Assembly: GCA_028023455.1 (NCBI GenBank)
Contig: JAQFVV010012446.1
Location: 682,001 to 746,000 of the forward strand
Length of the DNA stretch: 64,000 nucleotides
Direction of reading: 5' to 3'
DNA from: Epiperipatus broadwayi
Lineage: Eukaryota; Onychophora; Udeonychophora; Euonychophora; Peripatidae
Shown here: positions 10,955 to 23,284 of the stretch, piece by piece
Numbering within the stretch: position 1 is the stretch's first letter
Layout: each line of letters starts with the position of its first letter
Made by a program: the position numbers and the translations under genes
The notes under the pieces: generated by a model
What the model saw: only the letters and a program-made list of their open reading frames with translations
Database searches by the model: none
What the model was told of the DNA's origin: nothing

Positions 10955-12895
10955 CAGGATTCATCATTATCAACCATTATCAATCCACTGCAGGGTTAAG
11001 GTCTCTCTAAGTTCAATCCATCTCTGATCTTTAGCTTCTCTTCTCCACATCGCCCCTGCACACTTTCTTATTTCATCCATCCATCTCACATGTGGTCTCT
11101 TTCTGGGTCTTTTACAATCTCTTGAAATATGGTTTAAGATTTCAATTGTCCATCTATTATTATCTCTTTTAGCAATATGTCCAGCCCAACTCCACTTCAG
11201 TCTTTTAATTTTTTCAATGAGGCCAGTAACACTTGTTTGTTGTCTTACCCATATATTGCATTTTCGATCTCTTCTTGTTACTTCCAACATGCATCTCTCC
11301 ACACTTTTTTTAAGTGGTCTGAAGTCGCTGTATTGCTCTTCTATTAAGTGTCCAAATCTCAGATCCATAAGTAAGAACTGGTAAAACACATTTATTAAAA
11401 ACCTTCCTTTTTAAACACATAGGCATATTTCCTTTTAGTATCAAGTTATTTGTACCAAAAGCACTCCAACCAAGTCTAATTCTATGATTAATTTCATCCA
11501 TTATGTTTCCATCTGTATTAATAATCTGACCAAGGTATTTGTAACTGTTAACTTCTAACTCATCATAATAAATCTTTATTTTCATATTTTGAGAAAATCC
11601 ATTAATCATTACTTTAGTATTTTTAACATTTATCTTTAGTCCTACTTTCATCTGATAACTCCTGCAACATGTCCTGCAGCTCTAAAGCATTATTTGCAAA
11701 AACAACTAAATCTTCTGCAAAATCTAAATGACTTAAATAATCTCCATTTACTTTCACTCCTTTAGCTTCCCATTTTAACTCACAAAATACTTCTTGCAGC
11801 ATTAGTGTAAAAAGTTTTGGAGATATGGAGTCACTCTGTCTCACACCCTTTTCAATGCTGACTTTCCTAGTATCATTATGTAATCTAATTGTTGCTGTTG
11901 CATTTTTATAAATATTCTTTAAAATATAACAATATCCTGAATCTATACCTTGATGATCCAATGCTTTAATCACTGAAGAAATGTTTATAGAATCAAATGC
12001 CTTTTCATAATCTACAAATCCAAAGTATGATGCCAACTCATATTCATTTGTCTTTTCTATAACTTCTCTCAATACCTGAATATGATCTACTGTACTAAAA
12101 CCACTTTTAAATCCAGCTTGTTCTCTTGGTTGGTGGAAATCCAATGTTCTCTATAGACGAGTTGTAATTATCTTGGTAAAAACTGATAAAAGGCTGATAG
12201 GTCTGTAATTTCTAATATCTTCTTTATCACCTTTTTTAAATATTAATATTAATACTGCATTCTTGCAATCATCTGGTACATCTTTATCATTTAGACATTT
12301 GGTATATAACTTTGCTAAAAAAAATTTCTATTTCTTCACCTGCTTCTTTTAATATAACAATTATAATTCTACCATTACCTGGAGGCTTTCCTTTTTTCAT
12401 ACATTTAATTGCATGTCTCACTTCTTCATTTAAAATTCTGGGCAATTCGGAAGATGTAATATATATAGGAGATACTTGTTCTTTATTACTATATAATTCT
12501 TGATAGAAGTCTTCTATCCATTTCATGATATCATCTCTCTTTTTAGTAATAATTCCATTTTTTTTTTCTTATTGCAGATATAAATTTCCTACCAATACCA
12601 AAATGTTGTTTTATACTCTTGAGACTTTTATTTTCTTTTACAGCTTTCCTTGCTAGTTCACAGTTATACTTTCTTATATCATATTCAACTCTTTTCCGCA
12701 CCATTTTACAAAATTCGGGATTTTCAATCCTTTTTAATGCATCATTTTTGTATATCTTCATATTCCTTCTTTTCTCCATAAATTCTCTAGTCTCAGTAGA
12801 AATTTTATTGGTCAATTGCTGCTTTTTTCTACCAGCTATCTTTGATGCAGTTTTTAAAAGTGTATCAGTTATTTTCATATTAATTTCATATTAAA
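10955..12895 (-). pseudogene. RTE-clade LINE, 5'-truncated, reverse transcriptase broken by frameshifts
   Basis: On the minus strand this covers the end of the endonuclease-RT linker through the whole RT to the 3' end. Frames at 12543-12878, 12287-12526, 11623-12144, 11310-11651 and 10970-11389 follow one another in the order of the intact copy. Visible motifs are F-V-D-Y-E-K-A-F-D-S, G-V-R-Q-S-D-S-I-S-P, F-A-E-D (the F-A-D-D site, mutated) and Y-K-Y-L-G-Q. The C-terminal part includes W-A-G-H-I-A and R-W-M-D-E-I. The 3' end runs into a degenerate TGATGA-type tail near 10960-10980. It is close in sequence to the 47-50 kb copy, so it is a relatively young but dead insertion. Confidence 0.85.
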
Positions 12896-15800
12896 TTCAG
12901 GATTATTATCCAATAAATGCAAGTTATCTATTCTGGACATTTTTTGTTCATTTAGATGATTTCTTGACTATAATTTTGATCAATATTAATGGGCAGAAGA
13001 GATATACTGGTTGCATGGTCTGCAATGAATTAAATTTTAATGATACATATGAATTTACAGGATTTATATGGATTTATCAATTTGTGAGTTTGCTGAGAAC
13101 AATTTTCATTTTCCCATTGTTTTAAATTGTCATTAAGAAAAAATTAAGTTTTATCGCTTTTCACAAATTGAATTTGTCTGATGTTATTTGGAAGTTTTCT
13201 CGATCTCATTGCTTGCAGTTTTTAAAAACTTAAGCAAAAGATCTCTGTCGATTTTCTATTTCTATTTTTGTTGAATATTTTTCTTTTTTCTGAGCACTGC
13301 TGTCAAACTATTTCTACATATGCTTGTATTTACTGTGAATATTTTAAAGACTTCAAAAATATAATATAATGATTTAAGGCACATATAAATAATTTTATGA
13401 TTTATCAAATATGGAATGCTAAAAATATAAACCCATTCACGGAACAAACAGTTCCAAATATGTTACTATGGTAATTTAGTTGGATTCTCAAAGAATCATT
13501 AGACAAATATTTAAATGGCTTTATTGCTTGAGAATTCAGAATACATTTGAGCGCCAAAAGTGCCAGCACCGGAATAGATTTATTACCGTACAACAAAAGG
13601 CCAGATAAAACATCCTCTTTTATTTGGCAAAATAGATTGATACAATTAAGGTGGACGTTTCTTACAAGTTTATTTTAAATGATTCTAGAATGTAACTTTT
13701 GAATTATCTTAGTAATGTATTTGAATTCGTTTGATCCATGAATAGGTTTAAAAATAAAATGTAAACAAAAGTACGATAAATTTTTTACATCACTCTTCAA
13801 ATTTTATCTTAAAATTTAAACTGCAAATAATATTCAAAATTTTCATTTGATAACATAGTAAAATTAAATATTTTTCTAATTATTTTTTACAATTGAATTA
13901 ATATAATCAATACAAATTGTTTACAGATATGTGTAATAATTTTTAACAGGCCACTAAAACTAATCAATACTGTGATTTGCACCCTGCAGCTAATCTATTT
14001 TGACTAAATTTTTAAAAAAAGATTTATCACTTTGCAGTAACATAAAAATAAGAATTAAAAAAATATTTATCAAGAAAGATTTATATGAGTTCTTAAATAT
14101 GAATAAAATGCCAGACAATCTGATTAAAAAAAACGAAAACCGTATAAGTTCATTCACTCCAATTATGCCACTTGAATAATCAATAGATGCTAGATGTTAA
14201 TGCTTAATAAATCTCTCTCATATTTGTGGATGCAGAGAAATCTCTAAATAAGACTGCCTAAAAATACACCTATTTGCTGAGTAAAACTACAATCACAAAT
14301 TCTGTTCCAAAGCAATTATTTATTGACTGGAAACTCCAACTTGCTAAACCTGTCTTCATCAGAGCTTTCCATATTGTTTTTGCATAATACCCAGAAAAAA
14401 AATCGGAATTAAAATTGCTGCACATGTAATTAAAGGAAGAAAAGGTAATTGCACAAAAAAGACAATTCCAGTTAGAACAGAGTGATGATAAACAGCACGA
14501 GAAGCTCATGATACCCAGATCCTATTCTAATCTCAGTGATTAAAAATAAACTAAAAGAAATAGTAAAAAAAAAAAGAACAAAAACAGAAAAGATTGTCTC
14601 GGAAACAATATCCAGACTTTCTTGGATATTCTATTAAACAAATATTCCTGGTCTACACCGATTATTAATTATTAAATAATCTCACGTATCTAAGCCATGC
14701 TATTATGTTACCTGTGGGTCCTTCAGGTTACTATTTTCAAATATATTCATTCCCTCCTTTATTCATTAAATTTTGATTATAACTTTTAATATCTCTCTTC
14801 ATCTAGTTGTGTATAAAAACATTACTTACATTTCCTAATTCCCATGAATGGTAGATAACCTTGTAATTATAAAGATAATTCTAAGAATAAAAAACCATTT
14901 GGTGTACATTGTTATGCCATTTTCATTATTTCTACTGGCAGCATATTTAATGACTTTCATAATTGTATATTTATATAATAAAAATTCACTATTCCATTGA
15001 CTTATTAGTTAGAACACAAATTTATACACCATCTACATAGACATATAGATTCTATAATCAAATAAATATGGCATACTATAACAAAAAATCATAATAATAA
15101 TAATGATCACAGCTGATAACTGGTGATAATTTGCTACTTCTTTTAACAATTTAAAACAGATAAATTAAAAAAAAAAACTTTCCTAATATTTATAAAGCAT
15201 GGATCATACAGGAAGCTACTGATCACTCAGTGGACAATTTACTTAAAGAGATTTGCTTGACTGTCTTTGGCTATTTTCATAGCTTTAAGGCACTTACTAT
15301 ATGTAAAATTCAATGAATCCAACATAAGGTTTGAAAAGCATAAAACTTTTTTTTTAAAAATTTTGTCTGAAAAGCAAAAAAATAAGTTACAATGACTGTG
15401 CTATTTTAGATATATTCTAGATTAAAAATTCAAGCACAAAAATAAGTCTTAAACTTTGTTGTCTTATAGCAATTGCCGTAGAAGAAAAACTAACCAAATA
15501 GACAATAACTGAAATGCTAGGGGAAAAATCACCAAGAAAATAAGTCAAAAGTAATAAATCTCACTATTATCAATGTGAATTAGAAATAGTAGCATTAACC
15601 ATAGCGAGTCAAAGAAAATAAAATCACAGAGAACAAAAATATGTCAGTCTAATCAATAAAAAAACCAATCTTGGACATATAACACTAATCGTTCGAATAT
15701 CCTGACTGGTCTACCAAATTCCTCTGAAATATTCCTGATCTTCAACAATAAAATATTCTATAGTTTCATTTTACCAATGAAACCACTAAGTTTAAGTTTT

Positions 15801-16960
15801 CAATCATTTTAAATGTATCTAACATATATGTATATACGTTCAACTATCTGCTGAAAAGCTTAAATTCTAATATGTCAGCTTTCCAACCTTTTGCAAAATC
15901 CACTACAGCATTTCCCAATCAAGACACATAAAAGTTGCCACTTTCGATGTATCCTAAATTGTTTTCAATATTTTCTCTTTATCTTAAGACTCAATAGTTA
16001 CATTTCTACTTTGCCAGATCTTACCATCCTTGACTGCACCAATCAGGTATATATCATTATCTTCAGCAAAATATATTTTAAACTTACAAGCTAAAAAAAA
16101 AGCTAAACGGAGTTGAAAAATGCTGATAAAATATTATTAACTGTAATAAATATTTTTATTCGCAGAGTAGTTTTTTTTTTTTTGTCTAGATAAGTATTCC
16201 ATAACAATAATCCTCTCTCACGAAAAATTATAAAAGTAGAGGAACGATAGTTTCTCGATTTGAAACATCAATAAGAAAATAAAAGCATGCGCGCGCACAA
16301 GTACACAGATGTATATATTAACAATATATCTTATTTCACATAACACAAATTTAAAATTTTAATAAACAACTTGAGATTATAATTTCTAATAATTATAACA
16401 ATACAGTATATTCAGTTAACTTATGATAATACGAAGCAAATTTTTTTTTCTTTAATAGAAAAAAAAAAATCCTATTTTTTTGCACATAAATTATATATAT
16501 TTACTTTATTTTTTTTTTTGCAACGGCAATTTTAAAACATAATAACGTAATTACATATGTAATTAAAATAACGCAAAGAAAATTTAAATACATTTTTTCT
16601 CAAATTCATATACATAGAAAACCAATCCAAGAATATTAAGATAATGGGAAAATTCTGCATACTAAAAATATAATAATAATCATTTTTAATGAGTTTTCTT
16701 TTAGCCTACTATACTAATTATACATACCCAAAACATTTAACCAGCGGATATCATTAAATCGTGCGAAGAATAATGAAAGCTTAAGATTCAAGGTTAAATA
16801 CTTCAAGAATAACTACTAGATAAATGCTTTTTGTGTGTGAGATTATTATTTCTAATAATACTGCTTAAATAAGAAAATTAGAATGAAAAAGACTCTACGA
16901 GACTGGTCAGTTAGCGCGCCATCCATCAGGGAATAAAAATAGCAGGACGCAAACTGCTAT
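12896..16960. other. A+T-rich DNA, mostly unannotatable
   Basis: Recognised scraps are one decayed SINE-B piece on the minus strand near 13518-13585 and a half copy of the 3311-3447 foldback near 13660-13720. A TCTTCATCAGAG motif near 14360 lacks the rest of a hammerhead. No gene was recognised. Confidence 0.5.
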
Positions 16961-17812
16961 TTAACCGTCTAGCTTGCTTTCTTTCTTCTTTTTTAAATGT
17001 AAATCAATATATCCAAATGATAAAAAAAAAATGTTTTTTTTTAATCACATGAAAACTTCTATCGTTGCAACTGGAATAATATTCAATATCCTAATTAAAA
17101 CAAGACTGATTAGGCCTAAGGAAATTGTTTATTTATGCAAGCAAACGGACGTGGTACCATTGAAGCTACAGTATATTCAGTGACCTCATATCTACTACGT
17201 TATATCAATTAAATATTTAAAATCTGACAAAAAACTAAAAAATCCAATCTAATTTTGATTAGTCGTAAAAACTGTGCGAAATATTTCTGAAATAACAAAA
17301 AACGATTACAATTAATTTATTAGAAGCATTCCTTATGGATTTCTGGTTTTAATGGGAAACCAGATTGGTTGGCAAATAGACTAAGCATTTGCCTACTAAA
17401 GTGCTCGACAGAACGAGGGCACGCATTGAGGTAATAAAGAAAAATCGTAATTAAGATATCTACTATTCAAAATAGTTTCTTATAGCGATTACTACAAACA
17501 GTAACACTTCCTTCAATCAATCCACCATCCTTAGACTTATTTCTTACCTCATTAGTTTTGGATATTTTAGAAAAAAAATGAAACAAAATACAGACAGCCA
17601 TGTCGAATGTTGACTTTTCTTTCTTGCTTTAAGTGCAGGACTTTGTTCATATTATTTATACATATACTAAAATAAACTGATAATATTTATATACAGTTTT
17701 CGTAAATTGTCTTATTTTCTAGTATATAATTTATTGTTTAATTTATGATATTTACAAATTTAATTTATAACGAATAGGATTGAGATTAATGGATTATTTC
17801 AAAAATATTAAA
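16961..17812. promoter_or_regulatory. Region upstream of the ALG13-like exon; 5'UTR or promoter not resolved
   Basis: By position this should contain the promoter and 5'UTR of the ALG13-like gene. It is A+T-rich and I could not place a TATA box, an initiator or a transcription start. In-frame ATGs at 17780 and 17789 lie upstream of the chosen start. Confidence 0.3.
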
Positions 17813-17908
17813 ATGGCGGCCTCCGTAAATAAAACAGTATTTGTCACCGTAGGGACAACGTCATTCGATAAACTTATAAAAACATTATGCAATTCTAAGT
17901 TACATTCT
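17813..17908 (+). CDS. ALG13: First coding exon of an ALG13-like UDP-GlcNAc transferase subunit
   Basis: The exon encodes MAASVNKTVFVTVGTTSFDK followed by LIKTLCNSKLHS, 32 codons ending in phase 0 at a consensus donor GTGAGT (17909-17914). V-F-V-T-V-G-T-T-S-F-D-x-L-I is the N-terminal signature of ALG13 in animals and fungi. That protein is the cytosolic catalytic subunit that joins membrane-bound ALG14 and adds the second GlcNAc to the dolichol-linked oligosaccharide precursor at the ER. I chose the ATG in AAAATGGCGG because of its good Kozak context. Two in-frame ATGs lie upstream (17780, 17789) and would add up to 11 residues. The remaining exons (the G-R-G and S-H-A-G-A-G regions) were not found, so they lie beyond the window or behind a very long intron. 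Confidence 0.85.
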
Positions 17909-18737
17909 GTGAGTATATCAAATAGGCTACTATTAATAACTTCTGAGCATTTGCAATTGAGTAGTTAATAATTTTCTTTTTAAATTTATCTTGTGATGTT
18001 GACGTGTAATGTATTATGCTAATTAATTTCAGTAATTAAATTTAAAAAAAACGGAAGTAATCTGTTTTTTAAAAAGTTATAAATTCTGTTCGAAAATATA
18101 TTTATTTATAAATATTTTTGAATATGCTAATTCACTCTATATATTGCTGAAATAAGAAAATAAAATAGAATAACTTACTTAGCTGTCCTTTTTTAATAAT
18201 TCGTAGTCCTTTATGTGTTTATAAAATAATGATATTTATTTGTTGTCTAATTATTATGTTATTTTTCGCTAAAGCTGCTGTATTGTTTATTGCTATATTC
18301 ACCCTCCGAGTTAGTACTTAGAGACTCGTGATTTAGGGACTCCCACGATGGCGGGTTTTTTAAAAAAAAATAGTAAAGACTCGTTTTATTTATAACTTTG
18401 GCAGTACTAATTTAATATATTGCTATTTGCAAAGTAATACATTTGATAGTACAATGTCTTATGTAGTTTCGTGTAAAAGTAGAATGGTAGACTTGGAAAC
18501 TCAAAAGTTCTTGGATTGCGATCCAGCTCAGATATTTCTACTGCTCAACTTCTTATGAACAACAAGTCATTCATTTATTAATAAGCACAATCTTGTATAT
18601 ACAAAATTAACCCTTTTCAACTTAAAAACATATATGAAATAGATCTGTTTAAATAACTAGTCTGATTTTCAAATTTCAGACAATCAAACCCACAGGCAGA
18701 GTTATAATTTAAAATTGAGTTTAGTAATAATAATCAA

Positions 18738-18860
18738 ATGACTTTTATTGCTTGAGAATTCATAAGAAGTTGAATGCTGAAAATGCCAGCACTGAAATCA
18801 GTCAGATGATCTTATATTCCAGAAACTATGACTCCACCAACTGGGCTAAAACATGCAGGG
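18738..18860 (-). mobile_element. tRNA-derived SINE family B copy
   Basis: Read on the minus strand: a decayed A-box region, a decayed B-box region, CTGGCATTTTCAGC-type text, then TTCTTATGAATTCTCAAGCAATAAA. The same order occurs near 4140 (+), 13518 (-), 18484 (+), 40543 (-), 45855 and 45985 (both -) and 46478 (+). This is an old family with roughly 120-bp copies. Confidence 0.65.
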
Positions 18861-19243
18861 CATTGAGTTTAACAATAATCACTATCAAAGTCACCCATCT
18901 GATATCTCAGTGGGAGTTAAAATAATTTTTTCAATCCACTTCAATTTTTTAACTATATCTTGTGAGTTTATTCTTCTTGAAGAATTTGTATAATGCAACA
19001 TTGTCCTGATTTTGATTAAATTTTAACTGGATATTTCTTGTAAATGAATTCATATTGGATATACTCTTATATCCAGTCTTTTTTTCCCCAGAAAAGATCT
19101 TGAATTAATGTTTTCCAGGTTTCTCATGATATCATTGTGAATCTTGAAGGCACTGTTCAATTCCATTTCCTAAAGACATTTATATATACATTAATTAAAA
19201 CAAAGATTTTCACAGATCTCAGATATAAATGACATATTATCTA

Positions 19244-19388
19244 GGTTCATTCATGAATGATTTATAGTACTAACATATTGATGTTTGGCTGGGTCATTCC
19301 GACCATCAACAGAATAATGAATATTACAAAAATGATTGAATTGGTGAAACATCAGTATGTTAACCTATAAATCATAAACAAATGAACC
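19244..19388. repeat. Foldback repeat, about 43-bp arms
   Basis: GGTTCATTCATGAATGATTT ATAGTACTAACATATTGATG is mirrored by CATCAGTATGTTAACCTATA AATCATAAACAAATGAACC. The loop is about 60 bp. I saw no hammerhead core. Confidence 0.75.
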
Positions 19389-20587
19389 CATATAATGCCG
19401 TTTTCATATATATACAACATTCATTATTTCATATATTAATCTTCATTCTTTTTACTTCTAAGGATTTAAGTCACTTTTACTCTTGTTAATTTTTTATTTT
19501 TAATACATCTGCCTTAACTTCCTTATTATTTATTTTTGATTGACAAACCTTATGTAGATGTTTTTTTTCTTCTGCTTCTACAAACTTCCTGTGATCTTTT
19601 ATAACTGGTTTATTCATAACAAAAACATTTGATTTGTGTATGACAATTTCTTTTTTATATTTATTCATTAAAAGAAAAGGTGTTTTTTTTTGAAGGATAG
19701 TTTTCAAATTACTTTGGCTGCATCATTATTTTGTTTGCTATATCTGCCTAATAGCTTCCTTGTAAAATAGTTCTGTGTCTTTCAATGGTCATTGGCGAAA
19801 CATGTCATTGTTTATATATATCAAGAGTTAATCTAAGAGAACCTCTTACAAATATTTCTTACATGTACATCTCTTGGCCAGATCCTTATGATCTACATCA
19901 TAATTTGGAATTAGTCTGCCTTTTTCTGTTATCTCTCTCTGAAATAAAGGTGAATAATATATTGTGTAAGGGTTATGATATCGGCTTACGATTTATTTTC
20001 AGGCACCTTCATATCATAAAACCTATTTGCAATTCCACTTTTGGGCTAATAACATGGCTTTCATTTTGTCATCATTTATTTTATTCATGAGGAAAATTAC
20101 CTCTACATGGAAAAATATGTCTTCTACTCTTTAACATTATTCTTGTCAAAATTTGGGACACCCATACTCTTGTCATTACCTTCACATTTTTTTTTCTTGC
20201 TATACAATGTGCTATATTGTTTTGTAACGTATTTATTTATTTCTGCACATCATTTATTTTCCATATTCTGCAGTAATATTTTTTTCCCGAATCTGAATCT
20301 TTTATATTAATTAACTTATACCAATGGAGTTGCTTGCTCAACCAGTACCTTGATTTATCAAACTTATTCTGTTGACTGCACCAATTTGCTATATCCAGCC
20401 ATTCAAGTTTCTGCATAGACTGTTTTGATTTCAGGATTCCCACAGTGCCTAGGCAGCTCATTTAAATAAAGGAAAAGAAACTACTGTTACCGTTCTAGAC
20501 ATAATTTAATATGTAGCTATTTACAGGATAATATACAATAAGTAAGTATTGTATAGTATAAATTACATATGTTGATTACATATTAAG

Positions 20588-20800
20588 CAGGCAAAAGGCC
20601 ACACACCAGAAACTAGTCTGGGGATATTGGATGAGTAGGCACTAGATGGGGATTTTATGCACAAGCCTTTTGGCATCCATTGATTACTCTGTTTTGCACA
20701 GGGTGGCACTACTGTATGGAAAGTTTTGCCTGTTTAATAACAGATATGTGCTAGCATAAGAGATGGTGATCATGTGATGTTTAGTTGATTACATGTTATT
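20588..20800 (+). mobile_element. Ribozyme repeat family A copy, truncated inside the hammerhead
   Basis: The copy starts at AAAGGCCACACACCAGAAAC, that is, inside helix II. It then follows the family through TAGTCTGGGGATATTGG, GATGAGTAGGCACTAG, TCCATTGATTACTC, AGTTTTGCC and GTGATCATGTGATGTTTAG. The 5' truncation removes CUGAUGA. Confidence 0.8.
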
Positions 20801-21019
20801 ATAAAACTTTTCTAGCCCAGAAGTATACATAAAATAATATCGGGGCAATCTGTTTAAATATCTAATTTGATTTTTTAAATTTTAGATAAATATAGTTCCG
20901 AGTAAAATAGAATACTATATGTGATAAAGCTTCCACACTTCCTTAGTATGCTATCACTTAACTCTGTCGTATGATCTCAGTTTACTCATTGCTGTTTTAA
21001 CATTATATTTTTTTTCTCA

Positions 21020-21215
21020 GCTCTAAGCTCCCTACTGTAAGCTTTAGTAATTAATACATGCCAGGATGATGGTGCTTAATAAATTCTTATAATAACGTAT
21101 TTAGTATCCCCAGACTATTTCAAGCTCAAGTGCACTGTTTCAACATCTAAAGCTCCTCACTGATGAAAGCCATAAGCTTGAAATTAGTCTAGAGAAATTG
21201 GATAGAACAGCACTG
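21020..21215. mobile_element. Divergent family A pair in inverted orientation
   Basis: Minus-strand remnants (TATCCCCAGACTATTTCAAG near 21107) face a plus-strand copy starting at AAGCTCCTCACTGATG. The copies join near 21130. The plus copy contains an intact hammerhead core. Confidence 0.65.
21154..21196 (+). ncRNA. Hammerhead ribozyme, family A, intact core
   Basis: CTGATGA at 21160-21166, helix II AAGC/GCTT with loop CATAA (closed A-U right next to the core), GAAAT, TA, GTC. Stem I with the preceding TCCTCA is weak in this copy. Confidence 0.6.
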
Positions 21216-21349
21216 GGTAGATATCTATTAGTTATGTGAAATTAAAAAATAGTATTCTGGTGACGTTTTTCTCTTCCCTTCTCCTTTGTTTTTTTTTTTT
21301 TTGTTCTTTTTTGCTTTTTTAATTTCTGGCTATCAGAAGTATTAAATTT

Positions 21350-21470
21350 TGTCAAGCGTTGTTAGCTGAGAGGTCAGCGCAGCCTCCTTGCAAGCAAGCA
21401 GTTGGTTGTAGACAGTTGTTGCGGGTTCGCCTCCGGTCGATGCTATGACATGGAAAAAAAGAAAAAAAAT
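21350..21470 (+). mobile_element. tRNA-derived SINE, Ala-like type
   Basis: GTCAAGCGTTGTTAGCTGAG, GAGGTCAGCGCAGCC, a TTGCAAGCAAGCAG anticodon region, GCGGGTTCGCCTCCGG (B box), TCGATGCTATGACATGG and an A-rich tail. TAAATTTT on both sides is a possible short target duplication. Confidence 0.8.
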
Positions 21471-21844
21471 AGTAAATTTTTTAAGATTGATCTTTATATT
21501 AACTCTTCCTGTTTTTCGTAAACAATCATTTGAAGAGATTATAAAGCAGCTAAGGGAATTAAATTGGTTTGTTTAAAAACAAAATTAAATTAGAAAAGAA
21601 TATATTAAATAAAAACAAACAAATTCATATATTTCTTTGTAGAATAAAATTTTAATACTTTTAAGTAATTAATAAAGTGCACTATCATATAAGTATTTTT
21701 TCATATGAGAAGGAACTTCTACATTAATAATCTGTTTTTATATTTTATAAAAAATAGTAAAAATATCGTATGTAACAGCTATTATATGTTAAACATCTGT
21801 TTTTACCATCAGATATAATAATCAGTTAATGGTTAAAGAAGTTA
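21471..21844. other. A+T-rich DNA, nothing recognised
   Basis: No gene or repeat was recognised between the SINE and the RTE fragment. Confidence 0.5.
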
Positions 21845-22760
21845 TTTAACATTTGATAAGGGCATTTCTTCAGTGATTAAAGCATTGAACCATCAAGAGA
21901 TAGACTCAGGATATTGTTATATTCTGAAGAATATTTATAAAAATGCAATATCAGGGTGATCTCCAAAACTTTTTACAGCAATGCCGCAAGAAGTATTTTA
22001 TGGATTAAAATGGGAGCATGGAGATTATTTAAATCATCTAGATTTTTTCAGATGACATAGTTGTTGTAGCAGATAATGTTTCAGAGCTTCAGGAAATGTT
22101 GCAGGAATTATCAGATGAAAGTAGGACTAAAGATGAAGGTTAAAAAAACTAAAGTAATGTTCAATGGATTTTTTCAAAAGATGAAAATAAAGTTTGATAA
22201 TGATGAGTTAGAAAAAGTTGACTACAAATATCTTGGTCAGATTATTATTACAGATGGAAACATAATGAGTGAATTTAATCATAGAATTAAACTTGAAATG
22301 CTTTTGGTAGAAATAATTTAATACTAAAAGAAAATATGCCTATATATTTGAAAAGGAAAGTTTTTAATAAATGTATTTTACCATTTCTTACTTATGGATC
22401 TGAGACTTGGACACTTAATAGAAAAGCAGTACAGAGATTTCAGACCACTGCATGTTAGGAAGAACAATAAGAGATCGAAAATGCAATATATGGATAAGAG
22501 AACAAACAATTAAGAGACTAAAGAGGAGTTGGGCTGGACATATTGTTAGAAGAGATGATAATAGATGAGAAATTGAAAACTTAAACTGAATTCCAAGAGA
22601 TTGTAAAGGGTCTAGAAAGAGTGCACATGTGAAATGAATGGATGAAATAAGGAAATGTACTGCTATGATTTGGAGAAGAGGAGCTAGAGATTAGAGAAGA
22701 TGGATTAAACCTAGAGAGACCTTCATCCTGCAGTATATCAATAATGGTTGAAATGATTAC
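21845..22760 (+). mobile_element. Decayed RTE-clade LINE fragment with internal deletion
   Basis: The copy starts at TTTCTTCAGTGATTAAAGCATT (matching 49696 onward). It skips part of the RT palm, then continues through the KKTKVMFNGF-like and YKYLGQI-like blocks, the YGSETW codons, and ends at ATCAATAATGGTTGA. Several stops and small deletions make it a dead copy. Confidence 0.85.
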
Positions 22761-22846
22761 GATGAAAGACATAAAATTATATGTCAAAAAATGATTTTTA
22801 TATAATTCTAAGGCCGTATTTCATTTGCATATACTGATGTTTCCCA

Positions 22847-22985
22847 TATATGTAAGTAGAGAGATTTGAACTCAGGATTCGGTATGAAATATGTATACTG
22901 GGGATCATGTATCAGTTGCTTGAGACAGAATGGAGGATGAATAGACTCAAAAATCCTGAATTCAAATCCTTCTAGTTACATTTTT
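22847..22985. repeat. Short foldback of the F1 family without a ribozyme core
   Basis: AGTAGAGAGATTTGAACTCA on the left and TGAATTCAAATCCTTCTAGT on the right are inverted, as at 58352-58617. The text between (GAAATATGTATACTGGGGAT and CATGTATCAGTTGCTTGAGA) matches the part of F1 that follows GAAA, but the CUGAUGA half is missing. Confidence 0.6.
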
Positions 22986-23284
22986 ATGTATAATTATTAA
23001 TATATATTTTCTACGATAGCTGTTACTTATGATATTTTTATTATTTTTTATGATTCTACTTTAGTATATAGCATTTTCAATTTATGTCTTTAGTTTTCTG
23101 ATGTTAACTTTTTTTGACTTAATTTAAATAGTCTTATTCAAACTTTTTTTTACTTTGATTATTAAAAAGAATTGAGCCAGTGCTAACATAAGTGCATTTT
23201 GCTCTAATACTAAATTCATACTCCATTGAGGATTTAACCAATGTATTATATACCATTCCATTCCTAATATAAGAAGAATTAAAA

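Larger units (their letters stand above)
17909..20587. other. Presumed ALG13 intron: SINE-B pieces, a foldback and unassigned minus-strand frames
   Basis: SINE-B copies occur at about 18484-18578 (+) and 18738-18860 (-). Minus-strand frames at 20237-20461 (74 codons), 19863-19938 (bounded by a TTTATTTCAG acceptor and a GTAAGA donor) and 19486-19707 (73 codons) look less repetitive than their surroundings. I do not recognise any family in them; they could be exons of an unknown gene or an old pseudogene. Confidence 0.35.

Noticed and set aside
14350-14375. CTGATGAAGAC on the minus strand near 14365
   Set aside because: No matching GAAA half at the right distance and no helix II, so not called a ribozyme.
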